A DNA stretch of 64,000 nucleotides, taken from NCBI RefSeq assembly GCF_015163075.1, contig NZ_JADDXU010000016.1:1-64000 (forward strand), in the 5' to 3' direction. Position numbers and translations under genes: made by a program. This DNA comes from Streptomyces justiciae. GTDB taxonomy: Bacteria; Actinomycetota; Actinomycetes; Streptomycetales; Streptomycetaceae. Below are positions 17,989-27,176 of this stretch, piece after piece. How positions within the stretch are numbered: position 1 is the stretch's first letter; the number at the start of each line of letters is the position of its first letter. The notes below the pieces were generated by a model. It was not told the origin of the DNA. It worked only from the letters and a program-made list of their open reading frames with translations, and made no database searches.

Positions 17989-18963
17989 TTAAGGCGCCGG
18001 AGCCGCGCAGGCGGCCGGAACCCGGGTGGGGTCCTCCCCAGTCAGCTCCCGTGCGACGGCCTTGACGTTCTCCTGCACGAGCGTCGGCAGGTCCGCTACC
18101 GGAGGCTGGTGCGGGTAGGCGCGCTCCATCGCGGCGATGATCGACGTCCGCTCGCCGGACGTGACCGTGGCGCCCCGAGGCGAGTCCGGCGCGACGGCCG
18201 GGCGGACGAGCGCCCGGAACCGCCGGAGGTACCGGCGCTGCTCGTCGATGAGCGCCCCGGCCGGACCGGGTGCCCCGTGCCCCGGGTACATGGTCCCGGC
18301 GTCGGGGAACCGCGCGCGCAGCCGGGTCAGGTTCCGCAGCCAGCCGCAGGTGTTCCCCTCGATCAGCGCGGGCGTGACACCGCTGCCCGCCAGGTCGCCG
18401 GAGAAGAGGTCGGCGGTGTCGGGGCGGTAGTAGACCGTCGCCGTGTCGGACTCACCGTCGGTGAACCGGGCGGTCTCGAGCCGCAGACCGCCCACGCGCA
18501 CCGGCGTACCGTCCTCGAAGACCCGGTCGGCATAGGTGAGTTCGGTGGGGAAGCTCGGGTTCGCCGAACGGGCCAGCGGATAGAAGCCCCGCCGGTCCTC
18601 GCGCATCGCCTTGTCGGTGCCCCGGGACGCGTACAGCACGGCCTGGGGGAACGCCCTGTGGAAGGCGCCGGCCCCACCCACGTGGTCGGGGTGGGAATGC
18701 GTCAGCAACAGCGCGACGACCGGCTTCCCGGTCTTCCGGATACGTACGATCGCGCGACGGGCGTCGGCCGGCGTGCGCAGCGTGTCGACGACGACCAGCC
18801 CCTCCGGCGCCTCGATCCAGTAGGTGTTGACGGAACCCGGGTCGGGCGAGGCGTACCGTCCCGGCCGTGGCGCGGCGGGCTCGTCCCCGCAGCCCACCAC
18901 CGCCGTCGCGAGGGCGCACCCGACGGCGCCCAGGGCGAGCAGGCGCCGTGGCCGCCGGTTCAC
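17989..18963 (-). CDS. MBL-fold hydrolase, probable lipoprotein
   Basis: 324-residue exported metallo-beta-lactamase-fold protein. The signal sequence ends in a lipobox VVGC with Cys25, so the enzyme is likely lipid-anchored outside the membrane. The metal motif THSHPDHVGG (His89, His91, Asp93, His94) is intact, with GESDTATVYY, FSGDLAGSG and PGHGAPG supplying later ligands. The sequence resembles the zinc hydrolases annotated as SoxH/quinoprotein-relay type more than true beta-lactamases; substrate unknown. Its GTG start overlaps the stop of the NmrA-like gene (GTGA). It is the last gene of a four-gene minus-strand operon beginning at 21236. Confidence 0.87.
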   Translation of the reverse strand: MNRRPRRLLALGAVGCALATAVVGCGDEPAAPRPGRYASPDPGSVNTYWIEAPEGLVVVDTLRTPADARRAIVRIRKTGKPVVALLLTHSHPDHVGGAGAFHRAFPQAVLYASRGTDKAMREDRRGFYPLARSANPSFPTELTYADRVFEDGTPVRVGGLRLETARFTDGESDTATVYYRPDTADLFSGDLAGSGVTPALIEGNTCGWLRNLTRLRARFPDAGTMYPGHGAPGPAGALIDEQRRYLRRFRALVRPAVAPDSPRGATVTSGERTSIIAAMERAYPHQPPVADLPTLVQENVKAVARELTGEDPTRVPAACAAPAP

Positions 18964-19802
18964 CCGGAACCCCCGTCAGGGGAAGGGGCGAAGGCGTCGC
19001 GGTGGGCGAGGGCCCATTGCCGGAAGGTGCGCGGCGCGGAGCCCGTCACCTTCTCCACCGTGGGGTGGATCAGGGACTCGTCGATGGTCCCGTCGCCGTA
19101 GAAGGCGAAGAACGCGTCGATGTACTCCTGCGGCATCCGTCCGGTCATGTCGGCCCGGGCCTCCTCGTCCGTCAGGGCGTGGAAGCGCAGATCGCGGTCG
19201 AGCACCTCGGCCAGGATCGCCAACCGCTGGGCGGGCAGGTGCCGTTCGGGTCCGCTCAGCAGGTGGACGCGTTCCTCGTGCCCGGCGTCGAGCAGCGCCC
19301 GGACGGCCACGGCGGCGATGTCGTAGGGGTCGACGGAGGCGATCGGCACGTCACCGAAGGCGTCCCTGACGGTGTCGCCCGCCAGCAACTGGGGCAGCCA
19401 GCGCAGGGCGTTGGACATGAAGGCGTTGGGGCGCAGGAACGTCCAGGCCAGGCCCGAGCCGCGGACCGCCGTCTCGGACCGGATCATGAACTCCGAGATG
19501 GCGTTACGGGTGTCGGTGGCGACGGCGGCCAGACTGGAGAGCAGCACCACGCGCTCCACCCCGGCCCGCCGCATCTCGGCGAGCAGCCCCGGCATGTCGC
19601 GGTAGCCGGGCAGCAGGAACACCCCGCGGACGCCGTCGAGGGCGGGGGCGACCGAGGCCGGGTCGTCGAGATCGCCCACGGCCTGTTCGACCGGCAGCTC
19701 GGTGGGCCGGCGTACCAGCGCACGGGCCGGCTGCCCCGCCCGGACGAGGGCCTGGACAACTTCGCCGCCGACCTGACCGGTGGCTCCGGTGACGAGGATC
19801 AT
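18960..19802 (-). CDS. NmrA-like NAD(P)-binding protein, atypical SDR
   Basis: 280-residue atypical short-chain dehydrogenase of the NmrA/quinone-oxidoreductase-2 type. The nucleotide-binding motif TGATGQVG is at residues 5-12, followed by the pattern RALVRRPTELPVEQAVGDLDDPASVAPALDGVRGVFLL. The canonical YxxxK pair is not evident, as expected for this group. Relatives reduce quinones or sense the NADP(H) ratio. It overlaps the upstream hydrolase gene (ATGA) and the downstream MBL gene (GTGA), so three proteins are translationally coupled. Confidence 0.88.
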   Translation of the reverse strand: MILVTGATGQVGGEVVQALVRAGQPARALVRRPTELPVEQAVGDLDDPASVAPALDGVRGVFLLPGYRDMPGLLAEMRRAGVERVVLLSSLAAVATDTRNAISEFMIRSETAVRGSGLAWTFLRPNAFMSNALRWLPQLLAGDTVRDAFGDVPIASVDPYDIAAVAVRALLDAGHEERVHLLSGPERHLPAQRLAILAEVLDRDLRFHALTDEEARADMTGRMPQEYIDAFFAFYGDGTIDESLIHPTVEKVTGSAPRTFRQWALAHRDAFAPSPDGGSG

Positions 19803-20686
19803 CGCAGGGTCCGTCCGAAGTGCGCGGCGACCGTGTCCGCGGCCAGGGTGACCTGTGGCTCCTGGTCGTAGAAGTCGAACTGGGTGCCCTGCGTCCACAG
19901 GATGTCCCGGGGGCCGGCCAGGCCCGCGTGGAAGCGGCGGGCGCCGTCGGGAATGGCGGCGTCCTCGCTGTGGACGAGCAGAGTGGGCCGGGTGATCCGG
20001 GGCGCCAGCACGAGGGAATCGTAGGTGAGCCAGTCCTCCCAGGCCATGACGGCGAAGCGGTTGGGCCACTCGGGGATGCCGCCACGGGCAGGGTTGAGGT
20101 AGAAGTCGATGTCGTACGGCATGGCCGCGCGCTCGTCCGAGGCGCTGACCACCGGAACGTAGTCGATCTCGCCGGTCCGGGTGAACCGGTCGCGGGCCTC
20201 GCGGGCCGTTTTGATCTTCTGGGCGACGGCGTCCGCGCCCCCGTAAGCGGCCTCGCAGATCGCGGCGTCGTGCAGCCAGGGCGCGACCAGGGCGAGGGAG
20301 CCGATCCGCGGATCGTGGGCGGTGTTGTCGGCCATGTACATCGCGGCGGCGCAGATGCCCAACGCGCCCAGCCGGTCGGCGTCCACGGCGGGGTGGCCGG
20401 CGAGGAACGTCACCGCGTCATGGATGTCGCGGACCTTGCGCGCCGGGTCCTCCACGTCGCGCGGTTCGCCCTGCGACTCCCCGAAGCCGGTGAAGTCGAA
20501 GGACAGGGCGGCGAATCCGCGGTTGGCCAGCCGCTCGGCGTACCGGTCGGCCATCAGTTCCTTGACGCTGGTCCAGGTCCCGGCCACCACGACTCCGGGC
20601 GCCGGGTCGCCGCCGTCTGGCAGGAACAGGTTGCCGGTGAGGGTGTTCCCCCGGCCGGAGAAGGTGACCTTGTGCTGGGTCGTCAC
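19799..20686 (-). CDS. Alpha/beta hydrolase, dienelactone-hydrolase-like, Cys nucleophile
   Basis: 295-residue cytoplasmic alpha/beta hydrolase. The oxyanion/strand region VVVAGTWTSVKE is followed by FDFTGFGESQGEP and the nucleophile elbow GICAA with Cys112 where many hydrolases have Ser; dienelactone hydrolases and the YcjY group also use Cys. The acid VHSEDAAIPDG and a C-terminal region (QFDFYDQEPQV) follow, but the usual GxxH is unclear, so the triad is only partly visible. GTG 20686 is chosen because AAAGGA lies 7 bases before it; the in-frame ATG at 20704 lacks a binding site. It is the second gene of the operon. Confidence 0.85.
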   Translation of the reverse strand: MTTQHKVTFSGRGNTLTGNLFLPDGGDPAPGVVVAGTWTSVKELMADRYAERLANRGFAALSFDFTGFGESQGEPRDVEDPARKVRDIHDAVTFLAGHPAVDADRLGALGICAAAMYMADNTAHDPRIGSLALVAPWLHDAAICEAAYGGADAVAQKIKTAREARDRFTRTGEIDYVPVVSASDERAAMPYDIDFYLNPARGGIPEWPNRFAVMAWEDWLTYDSLVLAPRITRPTLLVHSEDAAIPDGARRFHAGLAGPRDILWTQGTQFDFYDQEPQVTLAADTVAAHFGRTLR

Positions 20687-20738
20687 GAACGGTCCTTTCC
20701 GCATGGTCGGTTGAGGTCGAGCGACGAGAGCGGCCGGA

Positions 20739-21236
20739 TCATCCGGCCTTCGCCGCCGCGAGGTTCATCAGCTCCTGGTTGCCGTCGGCCCAGGTCGCCG
20801 TCATCACCACACCGCTGATCCGCCACCGCCCGTCGACCCGGACCAGGTCGAACCGGTAGGTGCCGCCGAGCGTCCACAGCGGCGCCCCGAACGGGTTGGC
20901 CAGTCGATGCGTGGCCTGGAACGAGGCGGTGCAGACGGCGGTGCCGTCCGCCGGCTCCACCAGATGGCCGGCGATCAGGTGCTGGGTCGCGTCGAACCCG
21001 CCCAGCACCCGCGACCAGGCGTCCACGATCTGTTCCGGCGCCAGCACGGCCGGTTCTCCGCCGTTCAGGCTCGTGTAGTCCAGCCGTACTTCGTCCGCGA
21101 ACACCGCCTTCAACGCGGCCCACTCTCTCCGGTCGGCATGCCACCCCATGCGGGTGCAGGTCTCGATCACGGCCTGGCGGTCCATCAGGCGTCGCAAGTC
21201 CGTGGCGGGAACGGCGAGTTGGTCGGTCGTGCTCAC
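20739..21236 (-). CDS. NTF2/SnoaL-like protein
   Basis: 165-residue cone-shaped NTF2-fold protein of the SnoaL-like domain_4 type (bile-acid dehydratase-like). The pattern IETCTRMGWHADRREWAALKAVFADEVRLDYTS and TQHLIAGHLVE is typical. Such proteins act as dehydratases, isomerases or cyclases, or as binding subunits of oxygenases. GTG 21236 follows GGGGAG. It is the first gene of a minus-strand operon with the hydrolase, NmrA-like and MBL genes, and is divergent from a LysR regulator that probably controls the set. Confidence 0.85.
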   Translation of the reverse strand: MSTTDQLAVPATDLRRLMDRQAVIETCTRMGWHADRREWAALKAVFADEVRLDYTSLNGGEPAVLAPEQIVDAWSRVLGGFDATQHLIAGHLVEPADGTAVCTASFQATHRLANPFGAPLWTLGGTYRFDLVRVDGRWRISGVVMTATWADGNQELMNLAAAKAG

Positions 21237-21359
21237 TGAGTCTCCCCTGTCGGCGGGTTGTGATCGACGCGACGAGTCTGGCCCGCCGCGACGGCGCGGG
21301 AGAAACAGAGAAGTCTTGTGCCGGGCACCGCAATTCGCTGTGACAGCTAGGGTGGCGGG

Positions 21360-22277
21360 GTGAGTGACATCGACCTGCGCCATCTGCGTTCGTTCCTGGT
21401 CGTGGCTCGAAGGCGGTCCATCACCGGCGCCGGCGAGGCTCTCCATCTGACCCAGCAGGCGGTCTCGACCCACGTACGGCAGCTCGAACGCGCCCTGGGC
21501 GTCGACCTGTTGGTACGCACCTCCCGCGGCGTGCTGCTCACCCCCGCCGGAGAGGAACTCGCCGCCGGGGGCGCGACCGTCGTCGACGACGTCGCCCGCC
21601 TCGCGGCCCGGGTCCGCGCGGTCGCCGCCGCTCAGCGCGGCACGCTGCGGCTGGCCTGCTGCCCGGCGGCCACCAGTCTGTTCGCCGTCGACATCGCCGA
21701 CGCCCTGGAGGCCTCCGTGCCCGGGTTGCGGGTGACGCTGAAGGGCGCCCGGCATCCCAGGGAGGAGCTCGAACTCCTCGGCGACGGGCGGGCGGACGCG
21801 GCCTTCATGTGGCTGCCCCTCGGCGACGTCGGGCTGCACACTTCGGTCGTGCGTACCGACCGCCGGGCCGTGGTGTTGTCCACCCGCCATCCGCTGGCAG
21901 ACCGCACCACTCTCACGCTCACCGACCTCGCCGACGATCCGGTGCTGCGTCCCGACGTGCTCGCCTCGCCGGAAGCCGACCGGTACTGGCTCGCCGACCC
22001 CCGGCCCGACGGCCGTCCCGCACCCCGCGGACCGGTCGTGCCCACGGTGGAGGACTGCCTGCTGGAGGTCGGCCGCGGCCACGGCGTCTGGTTCGCCCCG
22101 GAGCCGCTGCGCGCCCTGCTGCCAGGCGGCCCCGTGCGCTGGATCCCCGTCACGGACGCGCCGCCCTTCGACCTCGCGGTGGTGTGGCACGACCAGGCTC
22201 CGCAACCCCTGATCACCCGCCTGATCGCCGAGGTCCGCGCCCTCGTCGGCGACGACCGCCACCTCGACGCCGCCTGA
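21360..22277 (+). CDS. LysR-family transcriptional regulator
   Basis: 305-residue LysR activator/repressor. The N-terminal helix-turn-helix is clear (LRHLRSFLVVARRRSITGAGEALHLTQQAVSTHVRQLERALG...), with a LysR substrate-binding domain from about residue 90. GTG 21360. The 123-bp divergent region toward the SnoaL-like gene is where it should bind, but I could not single out a convincing T-N11-A box. By position it controls the operon 17989-21236. Confidence 0.92.
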   Translation: MSDIDLRHLRSFLVVARRRSITGAGEALHLTQQAVSTHVRQLERALGVDLLVRTSRGVLLTPAGEELAAGGATVVDDVARLAARVRAVAAAQRGTLRLACCPAATSLFAVDIADALEASVPGLRVTLKGARHPREELELLGDGRADAAFMWLPLGDVGLHTSVVRTDRRAVVLSTRHPLADRTTLTLTDLADDPVLRPDVLASPEADRYWLADPRPDGRPAPRGPVVPTVEDCLLEVGRGHGVWFAPEPLRALLPGGPVRWIPVTDAPPFDLAVVWHDQAPQPLITRLIAEVRALVGDDRHLDAA

Positions 22278-22404
22278 TCCCACCACCCGGCCTGGGACGA
22301 CCGGCTGTCAAGGATCTTCGCGAACCCGCCACAACGTGGGACGCCTTGCGGGGGTCGCCCACCCACGCGCGTGGGAAATGGTGAGATGTGAGAGCGTGCA
22401 GGGC

Positions 22405-23712
22405 GTGAGTGAGACACCCAAGAACCCCCTGCAGTACCGCTTCGACGGGCCGGACGACGCACCGGTCCTGATCCTGGGTCCCTCACTGGGCACCACCTGG
22501 CACATGTGGGACCGGCAGGTCCCCGAGCTGGCCAAGCAGTGGCGGGTCTTCCGCTTCGACCTGCCGGGCCACGGCGGTGCGCCCGCGTACCCGGCGGGCT
22601 CGGTCGGTGACGTCACCGACCGGCTGCTCACCACCCTCGACGCCCTCGGCGTGCAGCGCTTCGGCTACGCGGGCTGCGCGTTCGGCGGCGCCATCGGTCT
22701 GGAGCTGGCGCTGCGGCACCCGGAGCGGATCGCCTCGCTCGCGCTGATCGCCGCCTCGCCCCGGTTCGGGACGCCCGACGAGTTCCGGCAGCGCGGCGTG
22801 ATCGTCCGGACGAACGGCCTCGACCCCATCGCCCGTACGTCCCCCGACCGCTGGTTCACCGGCGGGTTCGCCGCCGCGCAGCCCGCGATCACCGACTGGG
22901 CCGTGCAGATGGTCCGTACCACCGACCCCGGCTGCTACATCGCCGCCTGCGAGGCCCTCGCCGCGTTCGACGTACGGGCCGAACTCGCCCACGTCGGGGT
23001 GCCGACCCTCGTCCTCGTCGGCTCCGACGACCAGGTCACCGGCCCCGCCGAGGCCCGTACGCTCGTCGCCGGCATCCCGGACGCGCGGCTCGCCGTCGTA
23101 CCGGGCGCCTCCCACCTCGTACCGGTGGAACAGCCCGCGGCCGTCACCGACCTCCTGGTCCGGCACTTCTCCACCGCCTGGCAGCCCGCCTACGACTCCA
23201 CCACCGGCCAGATGGCGATCCCCGCAGCCCCGGTCAAGCCGGTCCTGGCCGCCGCGGGACCGCCGCCGCAGGCCGTGCCGATCGCCGAGATCGCCCCGGC
23301 CGCCCCGGCGCCCCAGGCCCTGGGCGGGCGGCCCGACCCGTACGACGCCGGGCTCAAGGTGCGCCGAGAGGTGCTCGGCGACGCGCATGTGGACCGGGCG
23401 CTGGCGCAGGCCGACGAGTTCTCCGGTGACTTCCAGGAGTTCGTCACCCGCTACGCCTGGGGCGAGATCTGGGACCGCCCCGGCCTCGACCGCCGCTCCC
23501 GCAGCTGCGTCACGCTCACCGCGCTGGTCGCGGGCGGCCACCTGGACGAGCTGGGCTTCCACGTCCGCGCCGCCCTGCGCAACGGCCTCACCCCGGTCGA
23601 GATCAAGGAGGTGCTCCTCCAGGCGGCCGTTTATTGCGGCGTACCGGCGGCCAACAGCGCCTTCAAGGTGGCCCAGCAGGTCATCCGCGAGGAGACGACG
23701 CCGGAGGAGTGA
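22405..23712 (+). CDS. pcaL: PcaD-PcaC fusion (enol-lactonase / carboxymuconolactone decarboxylase), degenerate nucleophile
   Basis: 435 residues. N-terminal half (1-260) is an alpha/beta hydrolase like 3-oxoadipate enol-lactonase, C-terminal half (about 315-430) is a 4-carboxymuconolactone decarboxylase domain (WGEIWDRPGLDRRSRSCVTL, LGFHVRAALRNGLTPVEIKEVL). A Pro/Ala-rich linker joins them. Together they would convert 4-carboxymuconolactone to 3-oxoadipate in the protocatechuate branch. The elbow G-x-S-x-G reads G90-C-A92-F-G, so the catalytic Ser is Ala, while the acid (GSDDQ) and His (ASHLVP) remain. No other pca genes are nearby. GTG 22405 follows family starts; upstream GTGs are possible. 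Confidence 0.82.
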   Translation: MSETPKNPLQYRFDGPDDAPVLILGPSLGTTWHMWDRQVPELAKQWRVFRFDLPGHGGAPAYPAGSVGDVTDRLLTTLDALGVQRFGYAGCAFGGAIGLELALRHPERIASLALIAASPRFGTPDEFRQRGVIVRTNGLDPIARTSPDRWFTGGFAAAQPAITDWAVQMVRTTDPGCYIAACEALAAFDVRAELAHVGVPTLVLVGSDDQVTGPAEARTLVAGIPDARLAVVPGASHLVPVEQPAAVTDLLVRHFSTAWQPAYDSTTGQMAIPAAPVKPVLAAAGPPPQAVPIAEIAPAAPAPQALGGRPDPYDAGLKVRREVLGDAHVDRALAQADEFSGDFQEFVTRYAWGEIWDRPGLDRRSRSCVTLTALVAGGHLDELGFHVRAALRNGLTPVEIKEVLLQAAVYCGVPAANSAFKVAQQVIREETTPEE

Positions 23713-23784
23713 GCGCGTGAGACGGGCAGTGGAAGCACCAGGCTGAGCCGCCGCGGCCGCCCCTCCAGGAGGCAGGATGGTGCC

Positions 23785-24426
23785 ATGACCATCAAGCTCA
23801 CGAAGAAGTCGCACGCCTGCGTCCGCCTGGAGAAGGACGGGCGCACGCTCGTCCTCGACCCGGGCATGTTCAGCGAGGCGGACGCCGCGGTCGGCGCGGA
23901 CGCGATCCTGATCACGCACGAGCACCCCGACCACTTCAACGAGGAGCGGCTGCGCGCCGCGATGGAGGCCAACCCGGCCGCCGAGATCTGGACCCTGAGG
24001 TCCGTCGCGGAGAAGATCTCCGCCGCCTTCCCCGGCCGCGTGCACACCGTCGGCCACGGCGACACCTTCACCGCCGCCGGCTTCGACGTCCAGGTCCACG
24101 GCGAGCTGCACGCCGTCATCCACCCGGACATCCCGCGCATCACCAACGTCGGCTACCTCGTCGACGACGGCCGCGTCTTCCACCCCGGCGACGCCCTCAC
24201 CGTCCCCGACCACGCGGTGGAGACGCTGATGCTGCCGGTCATGGCACCCTGGAGCAAGATCTCCGAGGTGATCGACTACGTCCGCGAGGTCAAGCCGCAA
24301 CGGGCCTACGACGTCCATGACGCCCTCCTCACCGACCTCGCCCGGCCGATCTACGACAACCAGATCGGCGCCCTCGGCGGTGCCGAGCACCTGCGTCTCG
24401 CGCCCGGGGAGAGCACGTCGCTGTGA
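23785..24426 (+). CDS. MBL-fold metallo-hydrolase, UlaG-like
   Basis: 213-residue cytoplasmic metallo-beta-lactamase-fold protein of the beta-lactamase_3/UlaG-like type. It begins with the family pattern MTIKLTKKSHACVRLEKDGRTLVLDPG and carries the metal motif THEHPDHF, a later PGD (VFHPGDALTVP) and the terminal His region (YDVHDALLTD). Substrate unknown. It sits between the pcaL-like gene and exonuclease III on the same strand, 30 bases before the latter. Confidence 0.87.
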   Translation: MTIKLTKKSHACVRLEKDGRTLVLDPGMFSEADAAVGADAILITHEHPDHFNEERLRAAMEANPAAEIWTLRSVAEKISAAFPGRVHTVGHGDTFTAAGFDVQVHGELHAVIHPDIPRITNVGYLVDDGRVFHPGDALTVPDHAVETLMLPVMAPWSKISEVIDYVREVKPQRAYDVHDALLTDLARPIYDNQIGALGGAEHLRLAPGESTSL

Positions 24427-24456
24427 GTGTCAGTGGGGGCCGGTAGGTTGTCAGGC

Positions 24457-25239
24457 ATGCGCATCGCTACCTGGAACGTGAACTCGATCACCGCCCGCCT
24501 GCCGAGGCTCCTGGCCTGGCTGGAGAGCAGCGGCACCGACGTGCTCTGCCTCCAGGAGGCCAAGCTGGCCGAGGAGCAGTTCCCGTTCGACCAGCTGCGC
24601 GAGCTGGGCTACGAGGCGGCGGTCAACGCGACCGGCAGGTGGAACGGCGTGGCGGTGCTGTCCCGCGTCGGCATCGAGGACGTGGTCAAGGGCCTGGCCG
24701 GCGACCCCGGCTACGACGGCGCCCCCGAGCCCCGCGCGATCTCCGCGACCTGCGGCGGCGTCCGGGTGTGGTCGGTGTACGTGCCCAACGGCCGAGAGGT
24801 GGACCACCCGCACTACGCCTACAAGCTCCAGTGGTTCGAGGCCCTCAAGGCGGCCGTCGCCGGTGACGCGGCGGGCAGCCGCCCGTTCGCGGTCATGGGT
24901 GACTACAACGTGGCGCCGACGGACGACGACGTCTACGACGTGGCCGCCTTCGAGGGCCTCACCCATGTCACCCCGGCCGAGCGCGCGGCCCTGGCCTCCC
25001 TCCGCGAGGCCGGCCTCTCGGACGTCGTCCCGCGCCCCCTGAAGTACGAGCACCCCTTCACGTACTGGGACTACCGCCAGCTCTGCTTCCCCAAGAACCG
25101 CGGCATGCGCATCGACCTGGTGTACGGCAACGAGCCGTTCGCGAAGGCCGTCACCGACGCCTACGTGGACCGCGAGGAGCGCAAGGGCAAGGGCGCCTCG
25201 GACCACGCACCGGTGGTCGTGGACCTGGACGTGCCGTAG
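24457..25239 (+). CDS. xthA: Exodeoxyribonuclease III
   Basis: 260-residue exonuclease III/AP endonuclease of the EEP superfamily, acting in base-excision repair. Motifs in order: MRIATWNVNSITAR, CLQEAKL (metal-binding Glu), VYVPNGRE, MGDYNVAPTDDDVYD, and the C-terminal MRIDLVY and SDHAPVVVDL with the catalytic Asp/His. ATG 24457 is set by the conserved MRIATWNVN start; an in-frame GTG at 24427 would add ten residues. The gene is convergent with the SGNH hydrolase gene, with only one base between their stop codons. Confidence 0.95.
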   Translation: MRIATWNVNSITARLPRLLAWLESSGTDVLCLQEAKLAEEQFPFDQLRELGYEAAVNATGRWNGVAVLSRVGIEDVVKGLAGDPGYDGAPEPRAISATCGGVRVWSVYVPNGREVDHPHYAYKLQWFEALKAAVAGDAAGSRPFAVMGDYNVAPTDDDVYDVAAFEGLTHVTPAERAALASLREAGLSDVVPRPLKYEHPFTYWDYRQLCFPKNRGMRIDLVYGNEPFAKAVTDAYVDREERKGKGASDHAPVVVDLDVP

Positions 25240-25240
25240 T

Positions 25241-27004
25241 TCACAGCAGCTTCAGGTCGACCGACCCGGCGAGGGCGGCCAGTCCCGCGTCCCCCGGATG
25301 CAGATGGTCCCCGCTGTCGTACGCGGGCAGCATCCGCGCCGGGTGGGCCGGGTCCCGTACGACCCGGTCGAAGTCGAGGACGCCGTCGAACGCGTCGGCG
25401 TCCCGGAGCCAGGCGTTGACCTCGACCCGCTCGGCGTCGACCGCGGCCGTGCAGCGGGCCTCGCCCTCGCAGGGCGCGATCGTCGCCGCCAGCATCCGCA
25501 GCCCGCGCGCATGCCCCCGGTCGGCGAGCTCGCGCAGCCCGGCGATCACGTCGTCGGCCGTGGCACCCCACCGCACGTCGTTGACGCCCTGGAAGACGAC
25601 CGCCGTACGCGCCGAGGTCTGCGCGAGGACGTCCCGGTCGAAGCGGTGCAGGGCGCTCACCCCGCCGGTGTCGGTGGAGACACCGTCGCCGGGATAGCGG
25701 TCGGAGACCACGCGGTTCGCGGAGATGCCCTGGTTGAGCACGCCGTAGTGCGGGACCTCGTCCTGGGCGAGCAGCCGGTCCGCGAGCACGTCCGGCCAGC
25801 GCCGGTCGGCGTCGGCCGTCGACTTCTCCCCGTCGGTGATCGAGTCCCCGAGCAGCACCACCGACCCCGGCCCGCCGCCCACGTCCACCCCGGTGAGCAG
25901 CGGCCAGCTGGTCAGGACGGTGGTGTACGCCGTCCCGGAGGCGTCCGCCGTGTGGTCGCCCGCCTCACTGACGTGCGACCGCTGCCGCGCGAGCCGGTGC
26001 ACGGGCGCCGCAGCCACCGTACCCGGCAGATGGAAGCTGACCAGCAGACTGCTGTCCGCGGGCACCTCGAAGTCGAGCGGATCGCTGAACACCTGTGCCC
26101 CGGCGGCCACTTCGACGCCCGCCGAGCCCCGGAAGGCCACCGCCACCGGCGCCTCCCGCGCCGCCGCGCCCGCGCCCTGGACCGCCACCGTGGCGCTCCC
26201 GATCCGCACCGGTCCCGCCGCGAAGGTGTTGTCGAACCGCAGCCGCACCCGAGGCCCACCCACCGACGTGTGCACGACGAGCCGCAGCGTACGGTCGCTC
26301 CACGGCCCCACCGCCGGATACCCGGCCGTGGCAGCGGCCCAACTCCCCGTCCAGCCAGGCGTGTCGCCCCGCACGGACACGGCGAACACATGCAGACCCG
26401 GCGAGTTGGGCAGCCGTACCGAGGCGACCGGCAGCCCCAGCACGAGCGGCACCGTCACCACGTACAGCCGTGCCTGCGCGGTGAGTTGACCGCCGGGCGT
26501 GTTCACGTGCGGCAGCGCCACCGCCTTCGTGGCGAGCGGGCCCGTGCGCCAGTCGGGGGCGGTCAGGCGGTACGAGGAGGTCGTGCCGTTCGTGTACGAC
26601 ACCGCCCCCGTGCCCGGCACGTCGCCGCCGTCCGTACCCGCCACCAGGAAGGCGAGCGCGTCGCCGCGGCCGGTCACCCGCACCGACTGGCCGGCGGCCC
26701 GCACGTTGTCCGGCTCGCCCGGCTCCCCGCGCGGCCAGGTCAGCCGGGCCCGCTGCACGGTCAGCGTCCGGCCCGGCGTCCAGCCCGCCGCCGTCAGGTC
26801 CCGTGCCGACAGCGAGGCGCCGGTGCCGTCGAAGTCCGCCTCGCCGGGACGGGCGTCGTCGCTGACGGCCGTGTTGTCGAAGAGCCGCTCCAGCGGCAGG
26901 GGTTCCGTGGTGCCGCGCACCTGCGCCGCCTGCACGGGAGCGGTCGGCGTCAACGCCGTGAACAGGGCGAGGACGACAACGGACCTGCGGACACCTCGGC
27001 GCAC
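25241..27004 (-). CDS. Secreted SGNH/GDSL hydrolase
   Basis: 587-residue exported esterase/lipase-type enzyme. A signal peptide (VRRGVRRSVVVLALFTALTPTAPVQAA) precedes a ~350-residue beta-rich region, then the catalytic SGNH domain in the C-terminal 230 residues: block I LLGDSITDG with the nucleophile Ser, block III GVNDVRWG and block V DSGDHLHPGD with the Asp/His pair. GTG 27004 is preferred because GGGGGAA lies just upstream and the signal peptide starts there. Likely acts on polysaccharide esters or lipids outside the cell. Confidence 0.88.
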   Translation of the reverse strand: MRRGVRRSVVVLALFTALTPTAPVQAAQVRGTTEPLPLERLFDNTAVSDDARPGEADFDGTGASLSARDLTAAGWTPGRTLTVQRARLTWPRGEPGEPDNVRAAGQSVRVTGRGDALAFLVAGTDGGDVPGTGAVSYTNGTTSSYRLTAPDWRTGPLATKAVALPHVNTPGGQLTAQARLYVVTVPLVLGLPVASVRLPNSPGLHVFAVSVRGDTPGWTGSWAAATAGYPAVGPWSDRTLRLVVHTSVGGPRVRLRFDNTFAAGPVRIGSATVAVQGAGAAAREAPVAVAFRGSAGVEVAAGAQVFSDPLDFEVPADSSLLVSFHLPGTVAAAPVHRLARQRSHVSEAGDHTADASGTAYTTVLTSWPLLTGVDVGGGPGSVVLLGDSITDGEKSTADADRRWPDVLADRLLAQDEVPHYGVLNQGISANRVVSDRYPGDGVSTDTGGVSALHRFDRDVLAQTSARTAVVFQGVNDVRWGATADDVIAGLRELADRGHARGLRMLAATIAPCEGEARCTAAVDAERVEVNAWLRDADAFDGVLDFDRVVRDPAHPARMLPAYDSGDHLHPGDAGLAALAGSVDLKLL

Positions 27005-27176
27005 CTGATTCCCCCGTTCACGACCGGTCAGGACGAGACGCGTGACGCACGGTGAAGGTAGGGAGGCCCTGGGTGACCCGTCAACGCGCCATGCGCGAAC
27101 TCGGCGCGAAGTCGCCCGGAATCGACTGCCCGCGCGCCTGTGGTGCGCACGCCGGTGCGAATGACACGCTGGGCGT

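Noticed and set aside
25298..27055. 585-codon plus-strand open frame
   Set aside because: It is antisense to the SGNH hydrolase gene, which has a signal peptide and intact catalytic motifs.
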